A stretch of DNA of 64,000 bases from CALOCY01 sp942491975 (GTDB lineage: Bacteria; Bacteroidota; Bacteroidia; Bacteroidales; Prolixibacteraceae), in the NCBI GenBank assembly GCA_942491975.1, contig CALOCY010000004.1, forward strand, positions 2,852,001-2,916,000, read 5' to 3'. The notes beneath the pieces were generated by a model. It did no database searches. It had not been told where the DNA came from and saw nothing but the letters and a program-made list of their open reading frames with translations. Within the stretch, counting starts at the first letter, position 1, and every line of letters begins with the position of its first letter. Below are positions 44,836-54,178 of this stretch, one piece after another. The translations under genes were made by a program, and so were the position numbers.

Positions 44836-45249
44836 TGATGTAAGACGGGGTAGTGTATGAAAATGTTACAGGAGGGTGAATTTTTATTGGACACAAGTAT
44901 CAGAACACAGGATACTCAAAGACCGGGAAATATAATTCAGTTTAAAAGTATGGTCTAAAGTTCCAATAATGGAGGAGTTTGTTTCTGGAAAAATCAAAAT
45001 GACACACTTAATGAAATACTAACCCTGCAATTTCATTGCAGCTGCTTTAGTTTCTATAAATTTCAATTAAAATCATAAAGCACAATATTCAGGTTAGTAA
45101 CATTTAAGCTTTTGATATTGAATTATTGGGTATTGTTTGATATTGTTAATTGTTTTTTTGTGCTTACTGAACGAATTTCATTCGTAATCCAAACCTATGG
45201 ATTTTCAATCCATAGTGGTTCAGTTTTAATTGTTTACCGTTAACTTCGG
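44836..45249. repeat. Intergenic region with hairpin cluster
   Basis: No gene. CTGCAAT-TTC-ATTGCAG (45025-45041) is one hairpin. At 45166-45224 an outer stem ACTGAAC/GTTCAGT encloses two hairpins, ACGAAT-TTC-ATTCGT (45171-45185) and CTATGGATT/AATCCATAG (45195-45215), a three-way-junction layout. Resembles REP-type repeats. Confidence 0.6.
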
Positions 45250-45299
45250 TTAACTTCCATCAACTTCTGTTTTCCGGATTCTTCAATTCTCCACTCCTT
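45250..45299. repeat. Dispersed repeat, inverted relative to 54210-54271
   Basis: The minus strand contains AACAGAAGTTGATGGAAG, TTAAC and, further on, AGGAGTGGAGAATTGAAGA. Near-identical segments occur on the plus strand at 54210-54233 and 54251-54271. The pair flanks typA and the main ATP synthase operon. Confidence 0.65.
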
Positions 45300-45305
45300 C
45301 ACTTC

Positions 45306-47102
45306 TCATTGCTCACTCCGCTTCCGCTCGAACTCTTTCAAAAATATTTTCCGTATCCGGATTACTTTTGGGGTTACCTCAACGTATTCATCTTTTTTGA
45401 TGTACTCCAATGCCTCTTCCAGGCTAAACAGGATAGGGGGTGCCAGCTTTACCTTATCATCGGAACCCGATGCCCGCATATTGGTCAGTTTCTTTGTTTT
45501 GGTAATGTTCACGGTAAGGTCATCATGACGGGTATTCTCGCCAATCACCAGGCCTTCATACACCTCCTGCCCGGGCTTTACAAAAAAGCGCCCGCGGTCT
45601 TGCAGTTTATTCAGGGCATACGCAATGGCTGTCCCTGTTTCGAGGGCAATGAGTGAACCGTTCTGGCGGGTCTCGATCTCCCCTTTAAAGGGTTCGTATT
45701 TCAGGTAACGGTGGGTCATTACCGCTTCCCCCGCAGTTGAAGTAAGCATGTTGGTGCGTAAACCGATAATGCCCCTTGCCGGGACATGAAACTCAAGGTG
45801 TACGCGTTCCCCTTTACGCTCCATATTGGTCATCTCGCCTTTTCGTTTGGTGACCATCTCCACTACTTTTCCCGAATGTTCTTCGGGAACATCCACATGC
45901 ATCTCTTCAATGGGTTCACAGCGCTGTCCGTCTATGGTCTTGAAAATCACCTGTGGCTGTCCTACCTGCAACTCATAACCTTCACGTCGCATGGTCTCAA
46001 TCAATACCGAAAGGTGCAGTACGCCTCTTCCGTATACGGTATAAGCATCAGGGTTTCCGGTAGGAAGTACCCGCAATGCGAGATTTTTCTCCAACTCTTT
46101 CTCCAGCCGTTCTATCAGGTGCCGTGAGGTGACATATTTACCATCTTTTCCAAAGAACGGGGAGTTGTTGATGGTAAACAACATGCTCATGGTGGGTTCG
46201 TCAATGGCGATGGGGGTTAAGGGTTCAGGTTTTTCGTAGTCGCAGATGGTATCTCCGATATCGAAATTCTCGATCCCCACCAAGGCACAGATATCGCCTG
46301 AGGTTACGAGGTCAGTCTTTCCCCGCCCCAATCCGGTGAATGTATGTAGCTCTTTTATCTTCTGCCGTAAAATGGTGCCATCACGTTTGGCCAGCGAAAC
46401 ATTCATCCCCGGCTTTAGCTCTCCCCGGTGCAGGCGGCCAATGGCAATACGCCCTACGTATGAGGAGTAATCAAGTGATGTAATCAACATTTGCGGTGTG
46501 CCGGGGTTGGCTTCCGGTGCCGGGATATGTTTGATAATGGCATCCAGCAACGGGGTAATATCATCACCCGGCTCTTCCCACTTGTCCGACATCCACCCCT
46601 CTTTTGCCGATCCGAAGATGGTGGGGAAATCCAGCTGCTCTTCGTTGGCATCAAGGCTGAACATCAGTTCAAAAACCTGCTCCTGTACCTGTTCGGGGCG
46701 ACAGTTGGGTTTGTCTACTTTATTGATCACCACAATGGGTTTTTTGCCCAGTGCCAGTGCTTTTGACAATACAAAACGTGTTTGGGGCATGGTGCCTTCA
46801 AAGGCATCAACCAACAACAACACACCGTCCGACATGTTGAGTACACGTTCTACCTCACCCCCGAAGTCGGCGTGCCCCGGGGTGTCAATAATGTTGATTT
46901 TGACCCCGTTATAGGTTACCGATACGTTCTTTGAAAGGATAGTAATGCCGCGTTCCCGCTCCAGCTCATTGTTGTCTAAAATAAGCTCCTCCTTCTTCTC
47001 GTGCTCACCAATGGTATTGCACTGGTAAATCATTTTATCAACCAGCGTGGTTTTCCCGTGATCAACGTGAGCAATGATGGCAATGTTCCTGATTTTCTGC
47101 AT
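45306..47102 (-). CDS. typA: Ribosome-associated translational GTPase TypA/BipA
   Basis: A 598-residue GTPase of the EF-G-like family, from MQKIRNIAIIAHVDHGKTTLVDK; the frame extends 84 codons upstream without family similarity. DTPGHADFG (G3) and NKVDKP (G4) are intact, and the EF-G-like domains and BipA-specific C-terminus follow. It helps ribosome assembly and growth under stress. A minus-strand -7 box TACTTTTG is at 47121-47128, supporting the start at 47102. Confidence 0.95.
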   Translation of the reverse strand: MQKIRNIAIIAHVDHGKTTLVDKMIYQCNTIGEHEKKEELILDNNELERERGITILSKNVSVTYNGVKINIIDTPGHADFGGEVERVLNMSDGVLLLVDAFEGTMPQTRFVLSKALALGKKPIVVINKVDKPNCRPEQVQEQVFELMFSLDANEEQLDFPTIFGSAKEGWMSDKWEEPGDDITPLLDAIIKHIPAPEANPGTPQMLITSLDYSSYVGRIAIGRLHRGELKPGMNVSLAKRDGTILRQKIKELHTFTGLGRGKTDLVTSGDICALVGIENFDIGDTICDYEKPEPLTPIAIDEPTMSMLFTINNSPFFGKDGKYVTSRHLIERLEKELEKNLALRVLPTGNPDAYTVYGRGVLHLSVLIETMRREGYELQVGQPQVIFKTIDGQRCEPIEEMHVDVPEEHSGKVVEMVTKRKGEMTNMERKGERVHLEFHVPARGIIGLRTNMLTSTAGEAVMTHRYLKYEPFKGEIETRQNGSLIALETGTAIAYALNKLQDRGRFFVKPGQEVYEGLVIGENTRHDDLTVNITKTKKLTNMRASGSDDKVKLAPPILFSLEEALEYIKKDEYVEVTPKVIRIRKIFLKEFERKRSEQ

Positions 47103-47690
47103 GTCAAAAAAAATGTGGTGCAAAAGTATAAGATAATTTGATGATTTGATGATGTGTTGATGAGATAATTTGATAATATGTTGATTTGGTAATGTAATAA
47201 TGGTTCTATTGCACAATACATGGGCAAAGAGGGAGACAGGGAAATGAAGGCCAAAAACCGGATGAGGGTGATTTATAATTGATGAATGATGATTTTTTAC
47301 TATCAAGGGACCCAAAATATTTGGTAAAGTGCTGAACTGTAAGAAAAATATCATTGTTGCCGATTGCCGGTCATCATTTACTTTTTCTCTTTACGGCTCC
47401 TTGGTCTACCGAAGCAGGACACGAAGGTGGATTATGTATTCCGTTACCTTCTGTTAATCCCTGCAATCTTCCACGACTTCTGTTACTTCAACACAAGCAT
47501 TTTTCTTATCCTACGTTTATTATACCAACTTGTAATTCAAAATGCCGTTTTACGGGGTTTTGAATTTTACAATGGTTAATGCCGATATAGAATTAAAGGA
47601 GTTCCGATAATAAATTCGGAACGACATTTTGATTCATAATCGGTATTATTCGACAGATTTTGTATTTTTAACGTCAAATAATCAAAAATC
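47103..47690. other. Noncoding region between typA and bactofilin
   Basis: 588 bases without a convincing gene. 47130-47205 is a low-complexity stretch of repeated TTTGATGA-like units. A hairpin-capable ATTCCGATAATAAATTCGGAA-like segment lies near 47605-47625. The rest shows nothing notable. Confidence 0.45.
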
Positions 47691-48065
47691 ATGGGAAAAT
47701 CGTATAACGACACAGAAAGTAAGACCATTAACCTGATTGGTCCGGGAACAGTAATTACCGGTGAAATAAAAGCACAGGGCGACATGCGGGTTGACGGGAC
47801 CTTAAACGGGAACCTCTTTTCAAAAGGGCGTGTAGTAGTAGGCAACTCCGGAAATGTAAAAGGGGAAATTACCTGCGAAACTTCTGAAATAGCAGGTAAA
47901 ATAGAAGGAAAAGTTAATGTGGCCGGCCTGTTATCGCTTAAAGCTTCATCAGTGGTTACAGGCGATATAAAAACAGGAAAAATCTCTATCGAACCGGGAG
48001 CTGCATTTTCAGGGACCTGCAAAATGAATGGGGAACTACCTGCCGGTGAAAAAACAAAAAAATAG
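47691..48065 (+). CDS. Bactofilin
   Basis: A 124-residue polymer-forming cytoskeletal protein. The core is a right-handed beta-helix with regular Gly/hydrophobic spacing (GPGTVITGEIKAQGDMRVDGTLNGNLFSKGRVVVGNSGNVKGEI), flanked by short polar ends. Bactofilins form filaments at the membrane that position cell-wall or other factors. The next gene, an ATP-synthase AtpZ-like gene, overlaps its 3' end by 38 bases, so it is the first gene of the ATP synthase transcript. Confidence 0.9.
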   Translation: MGKSYNDTESKTINLIGPGTVITGEIKAQGDMRVDGTLNGNLFSKGRVVVGNSGNVKGEITCETSEIAGKIEGKVNVAGLLSLKASSVVTGDIKTGKISIEPGAAFSGTCKMNGELPAGEKTKK

Positions 48066-48270
48066 CCCTGCGAAGCACTATAACAGCTTCATTCGCTACT
48101 CAGGCCTGTCAATGGAAATGATGGGAATCATTGCATTATTTACATTTGCAGGGGTAAAGCTGGATCGCTGGCTGGGGCATGAAACAATGTGGTGTACTAT
48201 TTTGTTACTCTTTTTATCAGTAGCAGGTGCCATCTACTATGCTGTGCGAAAAATACTCAAACATAAATGA
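48028..48270 (+). CDS. AtpZ/AtpI-like membrane protein
   Basis: An 80-residue protein with two membrane helices (EMMGIIALFTFAGVKLDRWLG and MWCTILLLFLSVAGAIYYAVRKIL), typical of AtpZ, which helps F0 assembly or ion uptake next to ATP synthase operons. It overlaps bactofilin by 38 bases from ATG 48028; a GTG at 48046 would still overlap by 20. The next gene overlaps its stop codon (ATGA). Confidence 0.75.
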   Translation: MGNYLPVKKQKNSPAKHYNSFIRYSGLSMEMMGIIALFTFAGVKLDRWLGHETMWCTILLLFLSVAGAIYYAVRKILKHK

Positions 48271-48671
48271 TGAAAAATGAAATAAGGGTTTTCACCAATA
48301 AACTGTTGTTGCTCACAATAGCCATTGCTGCAACAGGAGCCGGCTTATTCTATCTCTTAATTCCGGAATATTACCTCAATATCTTTCCTGTAACACTCTG
48401 CCTCTTTTTTGCGGTCACACTCATTATCCATCGGGTATTGGTTAAAGCCAATGAATTGCCTGTTGCGAAATTTTCATCACGGTTTATGATTACTACGTTA
48501 CTGAAAATGCTTGTCCTGGCGACTTTTGCCATTATTTACATTATAGGCAACCGGGGCGGGGCTGTCCCGTTTGTTATCGTATTTGTTTTTCTATATATCA
48601 CTTATACAATTGTTGAGGTTACAAGCATTCTGAAATATCTCAGAAAGCAAAAAAGCAACCTTACGGCATAG
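48267..48671 (+). CDS. AtpI-like four-helix membrane protein
   Basis: A 134-residue protein with about four membrane helices, in the position of AtpI between atpZ and atpB. Sequence similarity to AtpI is weak, so the name rests on context: assembly factor for the c-ring. Starts at ATG 48267 overlapping the previous stop. Confidence 0.65.
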   Translation: MMKNEIRVFTNKLLLLTIAIAATGAGLFYLLIPEYYLNIFPVTLCLFFAVTLIIHRVLVKANELPVAKFSSRFMITTLLKMLVLATFAIIYIIGNRGGAVPFVIVFVFLYITYTIVEVTSILKYLRKQKSNLTA

Positions 48672-48680
48672 TTGAAAACA

Positions 48681-49760
48681 ATGAAAAAGGTATATGCTGT
48701 CATAATCGCATCAATCCTGTTATCCGGCTTCAACGTAAGTGCTCTTGCCAGTGGGGTGAACAGCGACAAAGAGGGATTCAATGCCGGCGAATATGTCATG
48801 CACCACATCTCCGATGCGTATGAATGGCACATTATCACCGTTGGAAAAACGAATATATCCATTCCGTTGCCCATCATTGTATACAGCAAAACCAAAGGGC
48901 TCAACATATTTCTATCCTCAGAATTTCATCACGGAGACCACTCATACAAAGGGTTTAAGATTGAAAATGAAGGGGACAACGAAGGAAAAATTGTTGAAGT
49001 ACTCAGCGATGGCATAACAACAGATACCTCCGCTTCCCTTCCGTTCGATTTATCTATCACCAAAGCGGTGGCCGGAATGATGATCAGCGTGTTTTTGATG
49101 CTGTTTATATTCATCAAAGTGGGCAAAGCTGCACAGCGTAGTAAAGGGAAAGCCCCCAAAGGATTGCAAAACCTCATTGAACCCATTGTGCTGTTTATTC
49201 GCGATGATGTGGCCAAACCGGCAATAGGGGAAGAAAAATACGAGCGCTTTATGCCCTATCTGCTTACACTCTTCTTCTTCATCCTGTTCAACAACCTGAT
49301 GGGCTTGATCCCGATCTTCCCGTTTGGGGCCAATGTTACCGGAAATATCTCTGTAACAATGGCTTTGGCACTGCTTACATTCATCCTTACAACCCTTCAT
49401 GGGAACAAACACTACTGGAAAGAGATATTCAACCCCGATATGCCCTGGTGGCTGAAATTTCCCATCCCGTTAATGCCGCTTATCGAACTCTCGGGAATGA
49501 TCATTAAACCGGTGATACTGATGATCCGGCTCTTTGCCAACATGATGGCAGGGCATCTCATCATCAGTATTTTCATTGGGTTAATCTTTATCTTCTCCGG
49601 CCTTTTCGGGGCAACGGCAGGGTATAGTATTGCCCCGTTATCGGTGCTGTTTAGCCTCTTTATCACACTGCTTGATGTACTGGTATCGTTCATTCAGGCG
49701 TATGTATTTGTGTTTCTTTCGGCCCTCTACTTTGGTGTGGCCACATCGGAACACCATTGA
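48681..49760 (+). CDS. atpB: ATP synthase F0 subunit a
   Basis: A 359-residue membrane protein from ATG 48681. A signal-like N-terminus and a periplasmic segment of about 100 residues precede the helices, longer than in proteobacteria but usual in Bacteroidota. The essential Arg is in LMIRLFANMMAGHL. It forms the two proton half-channels against the c-ring. Confidence 0.95.
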   Translation: MKKVYAVIIASILLSGFNVSALASGVNSDKEGFNAGEYVMHHISDAYEWHIITVGKTNISIPLPIIVYSKTKGLNIFLSSEFHHGDHSYKGFKIENEGDNEGKIVEVLSDGITTDTSASLPFDLSITKAVAGMMISVFLMLFIFIKVGKAAQRSKGKAPKGLQNLIEPIVLFIRDDVAKPAIGEEKYERFMPYLLTLFFFILFNNLMGLIPIFPFGANVTGNISVTMALALLTFILTTLHGNKHYWKEIFNPDMPWWLKFPIPLMPLIELSGMIIKPVILMIRLFANMMAGHLIISIFIGLIFIFSGLFGATAGYSIAPLSVLFSLFITLLDVLVSFIQAYVFVFLSALYFGVATSEHH

Positions 49761-49793
49761 ATGATTATGTTGTTTTATTTAAATAGTTATACT

Positions 49794-50045
49794 ATGTTAT
49801 CAATTCTTACTGTTTTATTGGCAGATATTGCCATTGCAAAACTGGGTGCTGCCATTGGTGCAGCTGTTACGGCTATTGGTGCAGCTACAGGTATTGGCCG
49901 TATCGGGAGTAGTGCAATGGAAGCTATTGCCCGGCAGCCTGAGGCAAGCGGGGATATCCGCTCCAACATGATTGTATCGGCTGCATTGATCGAGGGTGTT
50001 GCATTCCTCGCCGTAGGTGTTTGCGCACTTATCGTACTGTTGTAA
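49794..50045 (+). CDS. atpE: ATP synthase F0 subunit c
   Basis: An 83-residue hairpin of two membrane helices from MLSILTVLLADIAIAKLG; the frame opens 11 codons earlier. The polar loop is ARQPEA, and the ion-binding Glu is in AALIEGVAF. The Gln and Ser/Thr typical of sodium-binding c subunits are missing, so coupling to protons is likely. Confidence 0.93.
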   Translation: MLSILTVLLADIAIAKLGAAIGAAVTAIGAATGIGRIGSSAMEAIARQPEASGDIRSNMIVSAALIEGVAFLAVGVCALIVLL

Positions 50046-50076
50046 AAAACATTAATCCAATAACCCCTTTATTTCT

Positions 50077-50113
50077 CCCTCTCCTCCCGATAATTATCGT
50101 GGATAGGAGAGGG
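50077..50113 (+). other. Hairpin between atpE and atpF
   Basis: CCCTCTCCT (50077-50085) pairs with AGGAGAGGG (50105-50113) and encloses the perfect palindrome CGATAATTATCG (50088-50099). It lies 32 bases after the atpE stop codon. Such a stem could stabilise atpE mRNA or reduce downstream transcription, fitting the higher need for subunit c. The flanking motif may also be a dispersed repeat. Confidence 0.65.
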
Positions 50114-50150
50114 CCGGGGTGAGGTATTTTAACAGCTAAAAACAAAAGGG

Positions 50151-50663
50151 ATGAATTTCTATCTGCTTGATCTTTTTATCAATCCTGATTCAGGCACTAT
50201 CATTTGGATGACTGCTACCTTTTTGTTGGCGTGGCTTATTTTGAGGCGTTTTGCATGGAAACCGTTGTTAAATGCACTAAAAGAGCGTCATTTATCAATA
50301 GCCAGGGCACTAAGGTCGGCCGACAGGGCCAAAGAGGAAATGGCAAAATTGCAGGTTGACAACCAGCGCATCATGAAAGAGGCGCAACGAAAAAAAGACC
50401 TGCTTTTGACCGAGGCTGAAGAGCTAAAAACAAACATTATTGCCGAAGCCAAAGAGCAGGCCAAAAAGGAAGCACAAAAAATTATTTCCGAAACGAGGAA
50501 ACAGATTGAAAACGAAAAATCAGCGGCAATAAACGACATCAAAAAACAGATCGCTGAACTATCGGTCGATATTGCTGAAAAAATCCTTCGCAAAGAGCTC
50601 GCTGCAGAAGGCAGGCAGGAAGAGATGATTGGCGATATCCTCAAAGACCTCAAACTGAATTAA
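50151..50663 (+). CDS. atpF: ATP synthase F0 subunit b
   Basis: A 170-residue protein with one N-terminal membrane helix (TIIWMTATFLLAWLILRRF) and a long charged coiled coil, which forms the peripheral stalk with delta. Twelve bases separate it from atpH. Confidence 0.92.
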   Translation: MNFYLLDLFINPDSGTIIWMTATFLLAWLILRRFAWKPLLNALKERHLSIARALRSADRAKEEMAKLQVDNQRIMKEAQRKKDLLLTEAEELKTNIIAEAKEQAKKEAQKIISETRKQIENEKSAAINDIKKQIAELSVDIAEKILRKELAAEGRQEEMIGDILKDLKLN

Positions 50664-50675
50664 ACGCTGTAACTG

Positions 50676-51218
50676 ATGGACGAAAGCCTGATCACGGTAC
50701 GGTATGCCAAAGCACTCTTTTCACTGGCCGGTGAAAAAAACCTGGTCCCTGACCTGAAAAAGGACATGGAGACCCTGTTGCAACTATCGGTTGAAAGTGT
50801 TGAGTTTGTGCAACTGCTTGAGAACCCGGTGATTAACGCAACTAAAAAAACAGAGGTCTTCAATACTGTTTTTTCAGGAAAAGTACACCCATACACCCTC
50901 GATTTCCTGAAAATAGTTGCTAAAAACAGGCGGGAAACATATATCCCCGCAATATGCAGGAATTTCATTGACTTTTTCAAAAAAGAGCAGGGTCTTACTT
51001 CTGTTGTCCTGACCACATCAACAGCAATTAACAAGCCGGTCAGGGAAGCGATTATTGCATTGTTAAAAACAGAAATTAACAGCAATATAGAACTAAAAAC
51101 GATAATTGATGCTGACATTATAGGGGGCCTGATACTCCGTATAGATGACAAACAACTTGATGCCAGCGTAACAGGCCAATTGCACAACATTAAAAACAAC
51201 TTGAAGCAAACCAATTAG
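50676..51218 (+). CDS. atpH: ATP synthase F1 subunit delta
   Basis: A 180-residue protein matching the OSCP/delta family: N-terminal helical domain (VRYAKALFSLAGEKN) and C-terminal IIGGLILRIDDKQLDASVTGQL. It joins the peripheral stalk to the F1 head. Confidence 0.93.
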   Translation: MDESLITVRYAKALFSLAGEKNLVPDLKKDMETLLQLSVESVEFVQLLENPVINATKKTEVFNTVFSGKVHPYTLDFLKIVAKNRRETYIPAICRNFIDFFKKEQGLTSVVLTTSTAINKPVREAIIALLKTEINSNIELKTIIDADIIGGLILRIDDKQLDASVTGQLHNIKNNLKQTN

Positions 51219-51299
51219 AATTCGGGGCTAATACCTCTGTCCTTTTTATGTTAATAAAATCAATATCCCTACAGGGAATCAGATAAAAAATTAAAAAAC

Positions 51300-52880
51300 A
51301 TGGCACAAATAAAACCGGCTGAAGTCTCCGAAATATTAAAACAGCAACTTGAAGGCCTGAAAACCGATGCCCAGCTTGAAGAAGTGGGAACTGTACTTCA
51401 GGTGGGTGATGGTATTGCCCGTATACATGGGCTGTCGAATGCCGAATCGAATGAATTGATCGAATTTGACAGCGGGGTGAAAGGGATCATTCTCAATCTG
51501 GAAGAAGACAATGTAGGGGCTGTCCTGCTGGGGCGCTCTGAAAAAATCAAAGAGGGGGATACCGTAAGGCGCATGAACCGTATTGCTTCAATTATGGTGG
51601 GGGAAGGAATGTTGGGGCGTGTGGTAAACACCATTGGGGAAGCGATTGACGGGAAAGGGGATATCTCGGGTGAACGCTTTGAAATGCCTTTTGAGCGTAA
51701 AGCCCCCGGGGTAATCTTCCGCCAACCGGTTAAAGAACCCCTGCAAACCGGATTGAAAGCTGTTGATGCTATGATACCTGTCGGACGGGGACAACGCGAA
51801 TTGATTATTGGCGACCGGCAAACCGGGAAAACAGCCATTGCTATTGACACGATCATCAATCAAAAAGGGAATTACGATAAAGGTGAACCGGTATACTGCA
51901 TCTATGTGGCAATCGGACAAAAAGGCTCTACCGTAGCAAATATTGCTTCCATACTTCAAAAGCATGGTGCCATGTCGTATACTACCATTGTATCGGCAAC
52001 AGCAGCTGAGCCTGCCGCACTTCAATTCTATGCGCCTTATGCGGGTGCAGCCATTGGCGAATACTTCAGGGATACCGGCCGTCATGCACTGATTATTTAC
52101 GATGACCTCTCAAAACAGGCTGTCTCGTACCGTGAAGTATCGTTATTACTGCGTCGTCCACCGGGGCGCGAAGCCTATCCGGGCGATGTATTCTACCTCC
52201 ACTCACGGTTGCTCGAACGTGCAGCAAAAATAATTGACTCTGATACGGTTGCCGAACAGATGAATGACCTGCCCGAATCATTGGAAGGAAAAGTAAAAGG
52301 CGGCGGGTCGCTGACGGCACTTCCCATTATCGAAACGCAGGCCGGTGACGTATCGGCATACATCCCCACAAATGTGATTTCCATTACCGATGGACAAATA
52401 TTCCTGGAAAGTAACCTGTTCAATGCAGGTGTACGCCCGGCGATCAATGTGGGCATCTCCGTATCGCGCGTGGGGGGAAATGCCCAGATTAAAGGGATGA
52501 AGAAAATTTCCGGTACCTTGAAATTAGACCAGGCACAATACCGTGAGCTGGAAGCCTTCTCGAAATTCGGTTCCGATTTAGATGCTGCCACAATGCGTAT
52601 CCTCGACAAGGGACGTAAAAATGTAGGTATATTGAAACAAAAACAATATGCCCCGATGAAGATCGAACACCAGGTTGCCATCATATACTGCGGGGCAAAC
52701 GAACTGTTGGCAGATGTGCCTGTTGACAAGATAAAAGATTTTGAAGAGAATTTTTTGCAGCTCATGGAAACCCGCTACCGCGATACACTTAATGCATTGG
52801 CAAAAGGAACCTTAACCGATAAAGAGGCTGCAATTATTGAAAAAGCAGCAGCTGATGTTGTAGAAAAATATGAAGCATAA
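51300..52880 (+). CDS. atpA: ATP synthase F1 subunit alpha
   Basis: A 526-residue non-catalytic nucleotide-binding subunit. GDRQTGKTAIAID is the P-loop, and the family signature PAINVGISVSRVGG follows in the second half. It alternates with beta, encoded far away at 5174-6682. Confidence 0.96.
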   Translation: MAQIKPAEVSEILKQQLEGLKTDAQLEEVGTVLQVGDGIARIHGLSNAESNELIEFDSGVKGIILNLEEDNVGAVLLGRSEKIKEGDTVRRMNRIASIMVGEGMLGRVVNTIGEAIDGKGDISGERFEMPFERKAPGVIFRQPVKEPLQTGLKAVDAMIPVGRGQRELIIGDRQTGKTAIAIDTIINQKGNYDKGEPVYCIYVAIGQKGSTVANIASILQKHGAMSYTTIVSATAAEPAALQFYAPYAGAAIGEYFRDTGRHALIIYDDLSKQAVSYREVSLLLRRPPGREAYPGDVFYLHSRLLERAAKIIDSDTVAEQMNDLPESLEGKVKGGGSLTALPIIETQAGDVSAYIPTNVISITDGQIFLESNLFNAGVRPAINVGISVSRVGGNAQIKGMKKISGTLKLDQAQYRELEAFSKFGSDLDAATMRILDKGRKNVGILKQKQYAPMKIEHQVAIIYCGANELLADVPVDKIKDFEENFLQLMETRYRDTLNALAKGTLTDKEAAIIEKAAADVVEKYEA

Positions 52881-52899
52881 TCGACTCAAAACACCATAA

Positions 52900-53781
52900 A
52901 TGGCCGGACTAAAAGAGATACGCACCCGGATAGCATCGGTAACAACTACCCGACAAGTAACCAATGCCATGAAAATGGTATCGGCAGCCAGGCTAAAAAA
53001 AGCCCAGGATGCGATATTTCAAATTGTCCCTTATGCCCGGAAACTGCAAACCATCCTCTCGTCATTAAGCCTGGCACCGGAAGGGACGCCGGATTCCCCT
53101 TACACCGAGCAACGTGATCCGGAAAAAATACTGATTGTACTGGTATCATCCAACAGGGGGCTTTGTGGGGCATTTAACACAAACAGTGTTAAAAAAGCGG
53201 TTGAGCTGATCAACACAAAATACAGCACACAGGTTGCAATGGGGAATGTCCGGTTTTTGACCATTGGCCGGCAGGGGGAAAAACAGGTTCGCGCACACAA
53301 CTACTGCATATCAGAAAGCAACCATGAAATCCTTGACCGGGTTACCCTTAAAAAAACGGATGAAATAGCACAGGCATTAATGGACAGCTTTGTTGACGGC
53401 AGCTACGACCGGATTGAATTGGTATACAACCACTTCAAAAATGCAGTGGTGCAGGATCAAAGTGCCGAACAATTTCTTCCCGTAGAAGAGGGGTATGAAG
53501 ATGAAAAATCCGTTCGCCTGGTCAATTACATCTACGAACCCTCAAAAACAGACATTATCAGGGAATTAATCCCGAAATCGTTAAAAATACAGTTTTACAG
53601 GGTTATTTTGGACTCATGTGTGGCTGAACACGGCGCACGCATGACGGCCATGCACCAGGCTACCGATAATGCCTCTGATCTACTTGATGAACTTCGCCTG
53701 CACTACAACAAAGCACGCCAATCGGCTATTACTACCGAAATTCTTGAAATTACCAGCGGGGCAGAAGCATTGAAAAAATAA
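52900..53781 (+). CDS. atpG: ATP synthase F1 subunit gamma
   Basis: A 293-residue central-stalk subunit. The N-terminal helix (KEIRTRIASVTTTRQVTNAMKMVSAAR) and C-terminal GARMTAMHQATDNASDLLDELRLHYNKARQSAITTEILEI form the rotating coiled coil. Last ATP synthase gene of this operon. Confidence 0.95.
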   Translation: MAGLKEIRTRIASVTTTRQVTNAMKMVSAARLKKAQDAIFQIVPYARKLQTILSSLSLAPEGTPDSPYTEQRDPEKILIVLVSSNRGLCGAFNTNSVKKAVELINTKYSTQVAMGNVRFLTIGRQGEKQVRAHNYCISESNHEILDRVTLKKTDEIAQALMDSFVDGSYDRIELVYNHFKNAVVQDQSAEQFLPVEEGYEDEKSVRLVNYIYEPSKTDIIRELIPKSLKIQFYRVILDSCVAEHGARMTAMHQATDNASDLLDELRLHYNKARQSAITTEILEITSGAEALKK

Positions 53782-53899
53782 TCCTCTCCAATCCCTCTTG
53801 GGGAAGCAGGCAAAAAGATGCCAAAGGATAAATTCAGGCAATTTCTTAGATTAAATTGTTATTTTTACCAACTGTTTAAAATCATTAAGCAACTCACTT

Positions 53900-54178
53900 A
53901 TGCTATTGGGTATACTCTTATTTGCTGCAAGCTTTTTCAGGACACTGTTGATCATTATTATTGTCCTCTGGATAGGCCGGATTATCGCCCGGTTTGTGTT
54001 TCCGATGATTATGAAGGGAATGGTAAACAAGGCACAAAAAAACATGCAGGAACGCATGCAACAAGAGCAAAAAAGTCAGCGAAAAAAAGATGAAGTAACC
54101 ATTGAACAGGAAGAAAAAAAACGAAGAAAAACTTCAAAAGATAATGGTGAATATATTGATTTTGAAGAAGTTAAATAA
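53900..54178 (+). CDS. DUF4834 family protein
   Basis: A 92-residue protein with one long N-terminal hydrophobic helix (residues about 3-37) followed by a Gln/Lys/Glu-rich coiled-coil tail ending in DNGEYIDFEEVK. The family is restricted to Bacteroidota and of unknown function. It follows atpG by 118 bases. Confidence 0.75.
   Translation: MLLGILLFAASFFRTLLIIIIVLWIGRIIARFVFPMIMKGMVNKAQKNMQERMQQEQKSQRKKDEVTIEQEEKKRRKTSKDNGEYIDFEEVK

Noticed and set aside
47130..47205. Tandem TTTGATGA-like units as a possible regulatory array or CRISPR
   Set aside because: Units are irregular, short and without spacers; simple low-complexity sequence.
53818..54093. 91-residue frame before and across DUF4834
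   Set aside because: It is out of frame with the family-matching DUF4834 gene and has a Cys/Arg/Lys-biased composition typical of a shadow.
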